Shown one piece after another: positions 39,006 through 49,793 of a DNA stretch of 64,000 nucleotides (its first letter is position 1; each line of letters opens with the position of its first letter). The notes below the pieces were generated by a model, which was given only the letters and a program-made list of their open reading frames with translations, ran no database searches and was not told the origin of the DNA. The stretch lies in NCBI GenBank assembly GCA_949361645.1, contig OX442421.1:8490170-8554169 (forward strand), in the 5' to 3' direction. This DNA comes from Spongilla lacustris. Its lineage: Eukaryota; Porifera; Demospongiae; Spongillida; Spongillidae. A program made the position numbers and the translations under genes.

Positions 39006-39159
39006 TCATATGTTCTGTTCTGTGGTATTTAATATATGTACAGTCCTGTGGTATAATATATGTACAGTCATGTGATATAATATCGGAACCTACGCTAGTA
39101 GGTTCCATATAGCCGTATCATGAAGTAATTTTTTTAAAAACGCGACTCGCATATAACTC

Positions 39160-39345
39160 GCATAATAAGAAACGGATAGTTTAGCTCTTGTTGCTATCGA
39201 CCCAAATGGAAAGGTGATAATTTCCATGTGTTGTTCAAGTTGCCGGTTTGCTTTAAGAGAACATTGTACTGTTCTTCGTTCCCAGACCCATTTTCTCCGT
39301 AGTCTTATTTCTTACTGAGTGAGTATAATTCCGGGATAGGAACGA
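39160..39345. mobile_element. MULE-like/foldback element fragment (relative of 57475-57870)
   Basis: It shares GTTCAAGT(T/C)GCC, TTTGCTTTAAGAGAACA, TACTGTTC and TTTTCTCC(G/A)TAGTC with the 57.5-kb copy and includes the family mark TTCCCAGACCC. No duplication or second end is defined. The rest of 39346-39990 has only short frames. Confidence 0.5.
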
Positions 39346-39992
39346 TTATAGATCACTTTTAGCTAGCGAACTGAAGTTGTTTTTGTCAAAATGACTTCAT
39401 GACAACAAAAGAGGAGACCTCAACGACAAGAAGAATCCCTCCAAAATCGAGATCCAGAACAAATGCAGGCTTCTGCTTAGGTGTCTGCTTGTGAGAGCTG
39501 CAGAGCTGATCTGGAAAAACCAGCGAAAAGAGCGCGATACCAGAAGTGTCCAAAGGGGATGCTTGAGGTGGAAAGAACATGCTACCACAGCACGCAAATG
39601 TTAGTTGTTCATGGAATATTCAGTGTGATTCGGTTGGCAAGGTCTGGTGCACACATTGACTCAAGGGTGAGGCTGGTGCCTTTATCAGTCATTGCTTCAA
39701 CACACAGTCCAGCCATCATTGCCCACTAATCAAATGTATGTGCAATGCAATCTGGCTTCATGAAAAACATTAGCATCCAATTCTCCAATCTGGTGTTATA
39801 TTGTGGCTAGCAATATTATCAGCTGATTGTCCAAGCAGATTCATTTGCCAAAAATAGGCGACAATGAGTGAGGTTGGGCCTCACGATACCCTCCACCTTG
39901 AGTGGATAATACATATATGTCTGAGAAGCAGACATATATGGGGGACCTATTCTCAATGGCAAATGGATGCTTAGTCAAAAGGTAACCTTAAT

Positions 39993-40462
39993 GGACCCTT
40001 TGCATGAAAGATCGGAAGTACGATAAACATCACGTCTGGAGTAAAAACCACAGCGGTTGCCTAGAGACATTGTGTCACGTCCGCGGACCTTTGCGTAATA
40101 AAATGGCAACGCTCGGAGTCAGCTCAAACATTGATCCTTCGGCCGACCCAGTTACTGATCAAACTATGCTGCCAACAGTAAGTTTGACCGGGTCTGACAT
40201 ACCCAGAGCCTTTTTAAAGGCCATCCATTTAAAAAGGCTCCGGGTATGCCAGACTCCGTCAAGCTTACTGTTGGCAGCATAGTTTGACCAGGAACTGGAT
40301 CGGCCGAAGGATCACTGTCCGAGCGGGAAAGAATGACTATGAGCGTTGCCATTTTATTACGCAAAGGTCCGCGAACGTGACACAATGTCTCTAGGCAACC
40401 GCTGTGGCTTTTACTCCGGACGTGACATTTATCGTACTTCCGATCTTTCATGCAAAGGGTCC
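39993..40462. mobile_element. 470-bp near-perfect palindrome, foldback/MITE
   Basis: The arms start GGACCCTTTGCATGAAAGAT and end with the complement. They pair over about 226 and 235 bases around a nine-base loop (GGCCATCCA, about 40219-40227), with few mismatches. Both strands therefore encode almost the same short peptide, which explains a matching pair of 92- and 95-codon frames. No clear target-site duplication. It would fold into a very stable hairpin if transcribed. Confidence 0.85.
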
Positions 40463-40479
40463 TTTGCAGGACTGTAGAA

Positions 40480-40566
40480 GTTTACATGTACATTTTGAAG
40501 GTAACAGCAGGTAACAGGTCAAAAACATCTACAGTCCTTACCTGCTGTTACCTTCAAAATGTAAAC
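40480..40566. repeat. Small inverted repeat, about 30-base arms
   Basis: Arms GTTTACATGTACATTTTGAA...CAGCAGGTAA and its complement (ending AAAATGTAAAC) flank about 20 bases. It is adjacent to the large palindrome. Confidence 0.8.
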
Positions 40567-40701
40567 TGTTGCTATGCTTATATATGTACAGTCAAAACCA
40601 AACCACAAAACATGATGTTGCTAGGCAATGTGTTGCTACAGCAGTGGTGGGATCTTCTGCAGCTGGTATAAATGACTGATCCTTTTCTCTCTACAATTTC
40701 A

Positions 40702-41177
40702 TGATGTAGGATTTGTGGATGCCAATTGAGTAAGGAAACAAGGAATTGCGGAAATTATGTATTCAATAATTTTTAAAAATTACAGACCTCAGAGAAGCAG
40801 CAATAACAGCCTTTATTACTTCCAGTGCAATCACTGATGTAATTGTTACAGCAATAAAAGGCAAGGGAGATTTCTCTCTGTGCATAAGAGGAAGCAGATT
40901 GAAATGGAGGGGTGCAGTTCACATGGATGATGGGGCTGGACTACCCACATCAGCTTATGAATAGAATTTGTATGTGCTATTATTATGTGTGTGCATGTGC
41001 TTGAGTATGTTAATTTAATTTTTGTAATTGTATAATTCATATTAAAAGTTATTATCATCTTTTTTACACACCTCATTATTTAGCGAATCTACCTGCCTGA
41101 ACTTGCTTAATGTAGGTATATAACATTCCCTTGTTTCCTTACTATTTACTCAATTGATGCCTAGAAATCCTACATCA
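40702..41177. mobile_element. MITE with terminal inverted repeats of about 50 bp
   Basis: The left end TGATGTAGGATTT...CAATTGAGTAA and the GGAAACAAGG block are matched in reverse at the right end (...TTACTCAATTGATGCCTAGA then AATCCTACATCA). Length 476 bp, no ORF of note. I could not find a clean target duplication. 41178-41830 beyond it holds no recognisable gene. Confidence 0.7.
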
Positions 41178-41839
41178 CTAATTTTATTTGAATTGAACTT
41201 CTATATCTAATTTATCTAACTTGAGTGCATTTGGAAGTGCAATATAAAGATGGGGCCGGCCTGTTGGGGCTAGTCGCTTGTAGAGGTGTGCCGGGCCTCC
41301 AGTTATAATTAATTCTGAGAAGAAAGCAGGCTTATTTCAGATGCAATACTGGGACTTGAAATGACCTCCAACGGTAACAGCCAAAGCTTGCGACAATGCT
41401 TATCAGAGATATTAATAATTCTCAAAATCGATATGAAGTGGCGAAAGATTACGAATGCATGCAAACAGAATCACAAAAGAGCACTATAATTATAACAACT
41501 ATAAATAGGAACTGCTATAGGATTTTGTGCATGCCGTATCATGAATAAAAATAAGCCTGCGTATAACTCGCGTAACGAGAAACGCTAGTCACAACCTTCC
41601 CACTTTTTGAGCAGGTGTGCCAACTGAACCACCCAACTCTGTGGTACATCCCAGCAAAAGCCAGGCCAGCTTTTGCAAAAGTCTCTTTCATCAGCTCTAA
41701 GAAATATGTCCTACTAAAGAATACAGAAGATGCTCTTTATGCTCCCAAAGTGTGTTCTCCCCTCCTTGAAGCACAAAGTGAATCACAATCCACTGGCACA
41801 TATAGCAATAGAGTTTCTTTGAAACATGTGGTAGAATAA

Positions 41840-42655
41840 TGACCTGTCCACTCTTTCGCCAAAGTCGGGAGAACAACCACAATATCACAGAGGAGGCCAC
41901 AACATGCAGGAATGACATGTACATAAGAGTCATCAGTTCTGCAGTTTCACTTGGCTGTTCAGGATTGACAGGCAAAGCTTGTCGGATGCTGTTATCCAGT
42001 GGCATTGCACCAAGTAGTGACACAACCTGGCATCTGTTGCTAGCCCAGCATCCAGCTTGCAATTGTCCACCTCCAGTGACCCCAAATGAGCCTGTCCAAC
42101 TTTTAACATACTTCCAATCTTGAGATCCTTCGCTAAAGGTACCTCAGATGGTCCTTTAGGACTCCCTGTTCAACACCTTTTGGATGCATAACCAATCGGT
42201 GACTCCCTTAAGGGCATTGTGAACCTTTTGGCTTCTGGAAAGGTCCCTGGGCCAGTGACAAGGTACCTCACCAGGTGTTGGGCCCACAGCAGTGGGGGAA
42301 ACATTGCGTAGGCTGACAGGGAAACTCATCTGCGCCATCTTAAAGGAAAAGATCTCCTCATTCCTTCAACCCTCAAATTCAGGGTTGCATTTAAAACAGG
42401 TGCTGAGAAGATTGTGCACAGCTTGAGGAGATACTGATTCAGTGGAGACTTTGTAGTGTACAAGGTGGACATGTCAAATGCCTTCAATATGGTATCTAGG
42501 CAGGCAGTCATTGATTAGTGTGCTATCTTCTTTCCAGAGCTTCTTGTGGTGCTATGGATCTCATACTTCATTGTGGCACTCTATGGGCCACATAGGCCCA
42601 ATGCTGTTCACCTTGGTCCTTCATACGCTTGTTACCAGCATCAATTTAGTCAACA
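41840..42655 (+). pseudogene. Non-LTR reverse transcriptase fragment, decayed
   Basis: Broken frames read GKACRMLLSSGIAPSSDTT (a pre-RT region typical of this family), then FVVYKVDMSNAFNMVSR, the RT motif with the first catalytic Asp, then QSFLWCYGSHTSLWHSMGH and GPMLFTLVLHTLVTSI. The stretch with QQGDPL that should lie between GH and GPMLF is deleted, and YxDD is absent. It meets a minus-strand endonuclease fragment head-to-head near 42640. Confidence 0.75.
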
Positions 42656-43165
42656 GTAGGTCAGCAGGATGGGTGTGGCTATAATCGGCTGTGAGGTCAT
42701 CAGTAGCGGATCCAGCATGGACGGTTGGGGGGGGCTAAAAAGGGGAGGGGCTGGCTGTAGGCGGAGCCGTCCCGGGGAGGGTGCGGGAGGGGGGCACCCC
42801 TCCCGCCCAGCTAGGGGGTATGGGGGAGCGCTGTGTTATTTCTACACTGAATTACTAGTATTATCACCTAAAACACCCATGCAAGTATGCTATGAATTTT
42901 TAATTTGAGGGGGGAGGGGGGGGGGGGGGGGGGGGGCTATAGCCCCCCCTAGCCCCCCCCCCTGGATCCGCTACTGGGTCATTGCCAGCTTCCACTTGGA
43001 TGCCAAGATGCATGGGCCCGGGTGGCACGTTTCAACCAGAACACATCACAAAGGGTGTTGTGTCATGCCACAACATCACCCACACGCTTACAAGTGATGG
43101 CATGATGTCCAAGAGGCATTGTCATGACAAAGTGCACACTGGGATCCCTGGGATGTGTCCACACA
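42640..43165 (-). pseudogene. Endonuclease part of the same retroelement family, split by a MITE
   Basis: On the minus strand, 43165-42977 reads DTSQGSQCALC, then after a frameshift PLGHHAITCKRVGDVV (knuckle) and QVEAGND. The frame resumes beyond the MITE at 42700 as LTADYSHTHPADLL (first part of the endonuclease site) and ends near 42640. Other copies read directly from EAGN into LT, so the MITE interrupted one continuous sequence. Several stops make it non-functional. Confidence 0.75.
42701..42976. mobile_element. 276-bp MITE with CAGTAGCGGATCCA terminal repeats and 6-bp target duplication
   Basis: The ends are CAGTAGCGGATCCA and its exact complement TGGATCCGCTACTG. GGTCAT flanks both sides (42695-42700 and 42977-42982). 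The interior is G-rich and includes a G run at about 42916-42936 and GGGGGGCTATAGCCCCCC. No ORF. The ends look hAT-like, but the duplication is six bases rather than eight, so the superfamily is left open. Confidence 0.85.
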
Positions 43166-43949
43166 CTTTATATCATTATTTTTATTATAGATACTGAAAA
43201 AAACCGTGCACACATCACAACAATCAAAACAACCGCACACTGTACATCAAAGTCAAAATCTTCACAGAGGTTGAAGCTGGGTAGTATAACCTTGCCAAAA
43301 TGGCACTTGCATTTGCCTAACCATGCAAAATGAAGCTAAAGTGAACTTTGGACTTATCCTGGGGCTCCCTCTGCTCTGCCAGTTCCACTGCTTTATGTAC
43401 AGTGACATTGGAGTGAGAGGAGATGTCATTGCCAAGACAAATCCATCAGTCCCTGCAAACCATTAGCGAGGCCAGGTCAGGGATAAGAGCACTACCTGCT
43501 TAAACCTTTTGCCCTATAAGGCATACAAAGGTCTACAAAAACATAATGCAGATCCGAACCTATAGACAGCTTGAGTCAATAGCTATGTGCAATCCAGAGG
43601 GATAAAAGTGCAGGCTGGGTTCCCTTAAAGAAAAGGCTGAGATCCATCACGGGGCCAAGGGAGCAGAGGTTGAGAGGAAGCAAGCTCTGTTTGCTGGAGT
43701 TAAAAACCAAACTATATCCAGCTTATTGGAGAAAGATCTCAGTTTGCAAAAGAGGAAACTCAATGGCTGACCCTGGTGAGATGCATGGCATCTTAGGTAG
43801 AGATTACATGTGAGCCATTATAGGTAACTGCATTGATGATTGAATTGTCTGCAGCGGGCTGATCTAGATGAACATAATCTTGCAATAAAAGCAGCACTTT
43901 CGAGTGGCAAAGACCATTTAGAGAGAAACACTTTTAGAAACAACTTCTT

Positions 43950-44400
43950 ACATCAAAGTCAAGGACTTCCAAAGAATCAGCACTGAGCCATGCATGGGTT
44001 AGATCTGGCTAGGTTAGCAGTGATGTAACAGTAAGGTCAATTGCAGCTGGTTTTCCAAGAGATCGGTTCAGAAGAAGAATATCTGTTGGTTGGTATTGCC
44101 AAATCCATTCACTGCCAACACTTCTATTTGGTCCGAGACATTGGCTTGCCTACAACACTCCACATCACCCCCATCTTGTGGCATGGTGGCCCAAGGGACC
44201 CAATGAAAGGCTAGGACAAAAGCTGCAGCAGATAATTTGGAATTCTGGAGGGTCCATGTGAATGTTCTGACCTGGAGGAAAGCCATGCTGCAGCATTGGG
44301 GGAAGAAATGGATAGCAAATACCCCGTTACGGGCCCTGTCAGGTTGGCCAAACAGAAGCTTGAGTTGGTGCCGGCCCTCAATCTAGACAGAAGACAATCT
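43950..44400 (-). pseudogene. Second minus-strand endonuclease fragment of the non-LTR family
   Basis: Minus-strand frames read SSPNAAAWLS (as in SPHAASWVS at the window start), then GPLGHHAT, then TDILLLNRSLGKPAAIDLTV, the endonuclease site with both acidic positions in place. Frameshifts and stops lie between. The stretch 43166-43950 is unassigned; AATCCAGAGGGATAAAAGTG near 43588 has a relative near 59090. Confidence 0.65.
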
Positions 44401-44433
44401 GATTGCATCAGCAGGTGAAATGAGTGCATTTAT

Positions 44434-44925
44434 GTGGTTTACTGATGTGAGCAGGTGGGGGATTCACTTACTGGTGTGAGCAGGTGGCCTAGGCATTAAA
44501 TTACTGATGTGAGCAGGTGGCCTATGCATTGACTTACTGATGTGAGCAGGTGAGGCATTGACTTACTGATGTGAGCAGGTGGGGCATTGACTTACTGATG
44601 TGAGCAGGTGGCCTAAGCATTGACTTACTGATGTGAGCAGGTGGGGCATTGACTTACTGATGTGAGCAGGTGGCCTAGGCATTGACTTACTGATGTGAGC
44701 AGGTGGCCTATGCATTGACTTACTGATGTGAGCAGGTATCCTAGACATTGACTTACTGATGTGAGCAGGTGGCCTAGGCATTCAATAACTTACTGATGTG
44801 AGCAGGTGGCCTATGCATTGACTTACTGATGTGAGCAGGTGGCCTAGGCATTAACTTACTGATGTGAGCAGGTGGCCTATGCATTGACTTACTGATGTGA
44901 GCAGGTGGCCTATGCATTGGCACCA
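44434..44925. repeat. Minisatellite, about 32-bp unit (ACTGATGTGAGCAGGTGGCC)
   Basis: About fifteen units of ACTGATGTGAGCAGGTGGCC plus TATGCATTGACTT, with some short units lacking the GCCTA part. Confidence 0.93.
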
Positions 44926-46300
44926 GAACAGTGCTCTGTTGCACTCACTGATCAAATACAGGCAGCAGAAGAGTGTTGTGGAAGGCGCTACATTGAGACC
45001 CAACCCACCTCTCAGGCTTATAATTATTGTAGTAACAAAATGTTGCAGTACATGTACGACACTTAAATTGATTGCAATATATATGGCTTCAGTATATGCA
45101 AATATTTAGGTCGGCATCCGATTATAATGGAATTCATGGCATATATGTGCAAACAGTGCATTTGATCCTCCGTTGATACTGATCTGTGTTAGTAAGTGCA
45201 TGTATATAGAAAGGAAATACGGAAATGACGGAAGTATCAGGAAATAGCCTTCAAAAAAGGGTCAGTGGGCATGCAACTTTGACATGATGCAAGTTAACCC
45301 GTTCTGCGCATCCTACCAAGAACTTGCAGTTGTCCTCATGACCTCACTAAGTGTACACTGATGAGTCGTGATGACGCGTGGTCACGCAAGTTGGGTTTGA
45401 TAACAGGAAACTGGAATATGCATGCATGCCATGATTTATGCATGTACCAGAATGTCAGTGGTAACTCAATAATCAGTTCATTCCACACTAGTTTTTCCCC
45501 ACGCGGGTATTGCATGCATACGAGGCGTGCATAATAATTTAATACTCCATATACCAGCTATAGAGTACAAATCACATTTATCAAAGTTTTAAAATTCGCG
45601 CGCATCTCATTTCATGTCATTGTTCTCCTCATGCTACATGTCATGCATCAAAGTAATCAAGTCCGCAAGCCATTCTACCATTTTGTCACGTGAAAAGAGG
45701 CAACTGCGTGCTGTTGCGGAAGTGAATCAATCAGTTAAGTTCTAATTTGCATGTGATGATCATGACGTTATTGCAATCAAGTCGATCTATTGTATCTATA
45801 CTTATACATGTATAAAGGTGATTAAGTTAATCAATGCGTGCCTTTATTGAACCTGTATGCAAACAGTTAATTAAAGCAGTATCATATAGGATGTAATTTG
45901 TCGCATGACCATAACAATAATTAATCAATGAAGAAATCAGCAGCCTCATATATATGGCATATGGCATTAATATGGGGTGAAAACAACTCTGCATGACTGA
46001 TTCATATTTCAGGGGTTTCTATAATGTACGAAGGATCATGCACAGTACACTTAAAAAAAAAAAAAGATTCAATCAGTATACTGATCCGCGCATTTTAGAC
46101 TAAGTGCCCGTAAAGTCAGAGCACATTTCCCCTTTATAACAAACCCGCATTGTACTGATATATACGAATAGCTGCATAAACGTCATGCATGTATCTAACG
46201 TATCCACGTATTCTTGGCATTCGTAAAAGCATGCATGCAGTTCACAGAATCAGTAGCCAGTACAACGTTATAATTAACTGATGTGGGCGAATTAGATGTA
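44926..46300. other. No gene seen; upstream region of the receptor-like pair
   Basis: AT-rich sequence with TGCATGCA palindromes and an A run at about 46052-46063. No long frame and no recognised element. Confidence 0.6.
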
Positions 46301-46348
46301 TGACGTAACGCTACATAATGCATGATGTCACCATGCTACCGTATAAAT
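46301..46348 (+). promoter_or_regulatory. Core promoter of the upstream paralog: CRE-like site and TATA box
   Basis: TGACGTAA at 46301-46308 and TATAAAT at 46342-46348 lie 89 and 48 bases ahead of the ATG at 46390. The downstream paralog has the same elements (53771-53797) in the same order. Inferred from position and comparison only. Confidence 0.5.
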
Positions 46349-46576
46349 TCAACGAAAGTTCTATCTGTCCTCATGAATCCGGTTGGAGTATGGAAAAGAT
46401 TGTTTTGACCGTTAGTATCTGCCTATGTTGTGCGGCAAATTTTGCCGTCTTCGCTCAGATGGAATGTCCGGACACGCCGATATACTGCAACAACTACCAA
46501 GCCCTTCGAAAGGGTGTGGTTGCATGTCCTTTATTATAGATGTGCAGCATGTAGTACCAATAACATATATGTTTTG

Positions 46577-46768
46577 TGGCCATGCCGTGCAAATCGTTGC
46601 ATGCATGCATGCATGCATGAGCTTGTATCATAATGTCGACAAGGAGACTGAAGGAGTGTTGATTAAAGTTATAGTGCATGCATGCATGCCAAAGGGTCCG
46701 TCTTGACTCCTAAGCGATTATATAGTCTTTGTTAGGAACTTATAGAATGTGACAAATGGTGCACGATT
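46577..46768. repeat. Dispersed repeat, copy B (partner 841-1025)
   Basis: It lies in the first intron of the upstream paralog. The order of shared blocks equals copy A except that 46725-46768 (GTCTTTGTTAGGAAC to GCACGATT) is inverted there. It includes TGCATGCATGCATGCATG. Confidence 0.7.
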
Positions 46769-47447
46769 CCCCTATACACTCCTCTTATGCACACATGCAC
46801 TTTCAGGAGTAGCTTCATTGCAAGTGAATTGTACCCAGTCCCACATCGACGTAACCATCATCACAAAGCCTCGGCTCGTCGGTGGACTTCTGGAATATGT
46901 TTGCAATTCCGCGGGGAATGTGAGTTGAATTAAGCTTTAATAAAATTAAAAAAAGAAAAAAGAATAATGCATTTTTCATTACGAAACAGATCACGTGCAC
47001 AAAAATCTTTCGTGGAGTGGTACTAATGAAGAACCAAAGACTTAGCATTGACCTGGAACCGAATACAACATGCGTATTTTTTGGCTGCTACAATGAACTT
47101 TTACGATTTAACACGTATGCTTTCAATGAAGCCATGTGTGACGTTTAGTGCCGGACACTGCCGGTTCTGGCCGTTTTGCTATAATTTATAATTGTGTTAC
47201 ACATGTAGCGGTGTTTCTAGTGCGAGAGACGTAAATTTGGAGTGGGATGGGGCTGAGGTATAGAGCTAGAAACGTGCGTATGGGCTGATGCGATAATATA
47301 TAATAACGGGATTGGAAATGCATCACATGCGCCATAGAGTGGTCGTCGAAATAATAAGAAGAGGAAACGCAGACACGGGACCGTAGCATCGATAAAGGGA
47401 CCGATCTGGCTACAGTATGTCTGTAGATCTACGTGGAAATTCAGTAA

Positions 47448-47711
47448 TGCGCCTGTGGGCTCCGCCATCGGCGGAGCCCGCCCAGGAGCCAACGCTTTTT
47501 TGATACCTAAAACCTACAGAAACTACACAAAAAGTGCGTGTGTTAATTAACTTGGCTCCGGACGGTACTTTATATTAACGCGTACTGTACATTTTCGTGA
47601 GCTCCAAAAGTCATTAAAGGATAACTTTAATGATTTTTAATGTTTCCGGCTGGTCCCGCTAAAACCGGTTCGGCCATGGCCGGACCGGCCGGACTGGATG
47701 CTGCGGCCCTG
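47448..47711. mobile_element. Candidate non-autonomous DNA element flanked by ATTCAGTAA
   Basis: ATTCAGTAA occurs at 47439-47447 and again at 47712-47720, directly next to a right end GGATGCTGCGGCCCTG. The left end (TGCGCCTGTGGGCTCC) does not mirror it, so either the left part was lost or the repeat is coincidence. It contains a GGCTCCGCC/GGCGGAGCC palindrome. Confidence 0.3.
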
Positions 47712-47993
47712 ATTCAGTAAAGAGTTCTTTTCTAGAACACCCTTTGATGCAACAGGAAACAGTACAATCAGCAATCATACTGCAATGTGCTACTACATTT
47801 CGGACACATGTACATCTCGTACTATAGATTGACTACTCTTGACTGAGAATTATTGATTGTACTGCTGCTTGTTGCAGCAAAGGATGATAATTGAATTATC
47901 CGTTGGGGTGGGGGGTGGGGGGGTGGTATTTTGGAGATGGAAATCCACACTGAGATCAGCTTTTTTATTTATTTATTTTTTGTACACTGTACT

Positions 47994-48380
47994 GTAGCAG
48001 AGCTTGTGGGTTTACACCTTATAATGATTCGGTACGGATGGCACGCGTTATTACCCGATAAGTGGGCGTTATTACATGATAATGCCATTCCTTTATACTG
48101 GAACTTTGGGACGTACTGCAATGAGGATTTCATGCATGTACAGGATCAGTTAAATCATAGTGAAGGAAGGAAACAGTACTGCCCGGAAACTGGGCAGATT
48201 TTCCTAGAATGTCAAGTATCATCAGCAGTGCCAAGTGGACATACTGTATCAGTGATTTCGGTTGTTGGGCAACTTGAGCAGTTGAGCGTCACGTATTGTC
48301 TTATATCAATTGCACAATTAAACCCATTTTGTATTGACATCTTTTCAGAAGAGGATTTTAGGCAGCTGGTGTGTTACTAG
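47994..48380 (+). CDS. Unrecognised open frame, possible exon, ending in a transposon-supplied stop
   Basis: The frame is open from 47931, with a plausible acceptor (T-rich tract then CTGTAG at 47992-47997), and reads CPETGQIFLECQVSSAVPSG and SEEDFRQLVCY. The stop TAG at 48378-48380 is the first three bases of the MULE-like element; without that insertion the frame would run two codons further to another TAG. Composition is mixed and not repetitive, so coding is plausible. It does not join exon 2 of the surrounding paralog in frame. No family is recognised. Confidence 0.35.
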   Translation, partial: VAELVGLHLIMIRYGWHALLPDKWALLHDNAIPLYWNFGTYCNEDFMHVQDQLNHSEGRKQYCPETGQIFLECQVSSAVPSGHTVSVISVVGQLEQLSVTYCLISIAQLNPFCIDIFSEEDFRQLVCY

Positions 48381-48870
48381 CCTCGTCCCCAGGCCCTATT
48401 TATAGGGGGGGGGGGGGGGGGGGGGGGGGCGAAAAACAGGGCCTGGTAGACACTGCCAGGGTCCTAGCGCGCATGCGCTAGCCATTGCCAAGAATCTTGG
48501 TAATCGCATGCTGTTGTAATTTTTGTTTGTAAACCTTTCCGCACACCATCTCGTTCTCAGCGTAAACTCTTCCTCGTTCCAGACTGTCGTATATGTAGAG
48601 TTTCGTACATCGACTTACTACCCTTGCTCCTTGGACCAAGTTACTTATTATTCATGAGAATGAATAATAAATGGTACAAGAATCTAAGATATGCACACAA
48701 AGGATGCAGTTAATGACTTAAATATATATCGAGGGAATCTTGGCTTCTGCAACAGCCAGATCATCACGCTGGATCTGAATGCTCGCCCCTGTGATGATCT
48801 AGCACCTCTTAGGCACATAATGGAAGAGCACAGGAGTAAGAAACTATGCAGAGGCAGATAATCATACAAG

Positions 48871-48901
<31 letters not shown>

Positions 48902-49793
48902 AAGGTGTCCTTGGAACCGTTGATGAATATAATTAGTGGGACATCGTGCACATATGAAACTAGATAGTAACGTCACCCCATACACCAGTATGCAATCAAA
49001 CCGAAACGTACTGCTACATGTAAGTAACAATAAACATGTATAGGACTTATTCACCGAACAGAATTTCATTTCAGTATTTTCCTGGAATTGGAATAACGGC
49101 AGTACCCTGCGCCCCCACCTAAAAAAAAATGGCTCGGTATTGTTGTAATCTCGAGCGCTGCTGCGTGCCGTTCATCAAAATTTTGTCATATAAATTAATA
49201 ATATAGAGCACCATTTCTTTCCAGAAATGTTGAAACAGGTACGCGCTAGCGTAAGTAAGTGTGGTGGAGCCTTGGAGGGCATGCAGACTTGATTTCAGTA
49301 CTCATATAAACATAATTGCTATTATAAGTAGGTTCCTATATGTAGTTAGCCACATGATTCGCTAAATGCATTGTTTTAATGGCCTGTTTTTTTTTAAAAC
49401 GATTTCGAGATCGCTAATATCCTGTATGAAACGCTTCAGCTTCGGGGCTCCGCCCCAGATCCCGGTATACCGGTACGAGATGTATGGGGACGGTACTCAT
49501 GTACATATAAGTAATTCGCCATTGGCGTGGCACTTCTCGATACAAAAACTCCTTGTGTTTTTAATACATTACTCGCCAAATTTTTCTGGGGCTACGCCCC
49601 AGACCCCGTGGGTTGCCACCTCCCCCGCCCCTTCATCAATTTCATATTGGACACCCCCCTCTCCGAATTCCTCCGTCCACCCCTGCTATGGCAGCATCGT
49701 ACCCAAGCAATCGTTGCGCCAATAGTTTTTCTATTGCTTGGTCTATACATTATCTCTGATAGAAGAGAGGCAAGTCTCTCGATTGGTACGTGT

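Noticed and set aside
36880..39108. 742-codon ORF on the minus strand
   Set aside because: It is the translation of a minisatellite with no stop in any minus frame. No signal, domain or promoter.
40004..40451. Two similar proteins on opposite strands
   Set aside because: A consequence of the palindrome; neither has domain or codon evidence.
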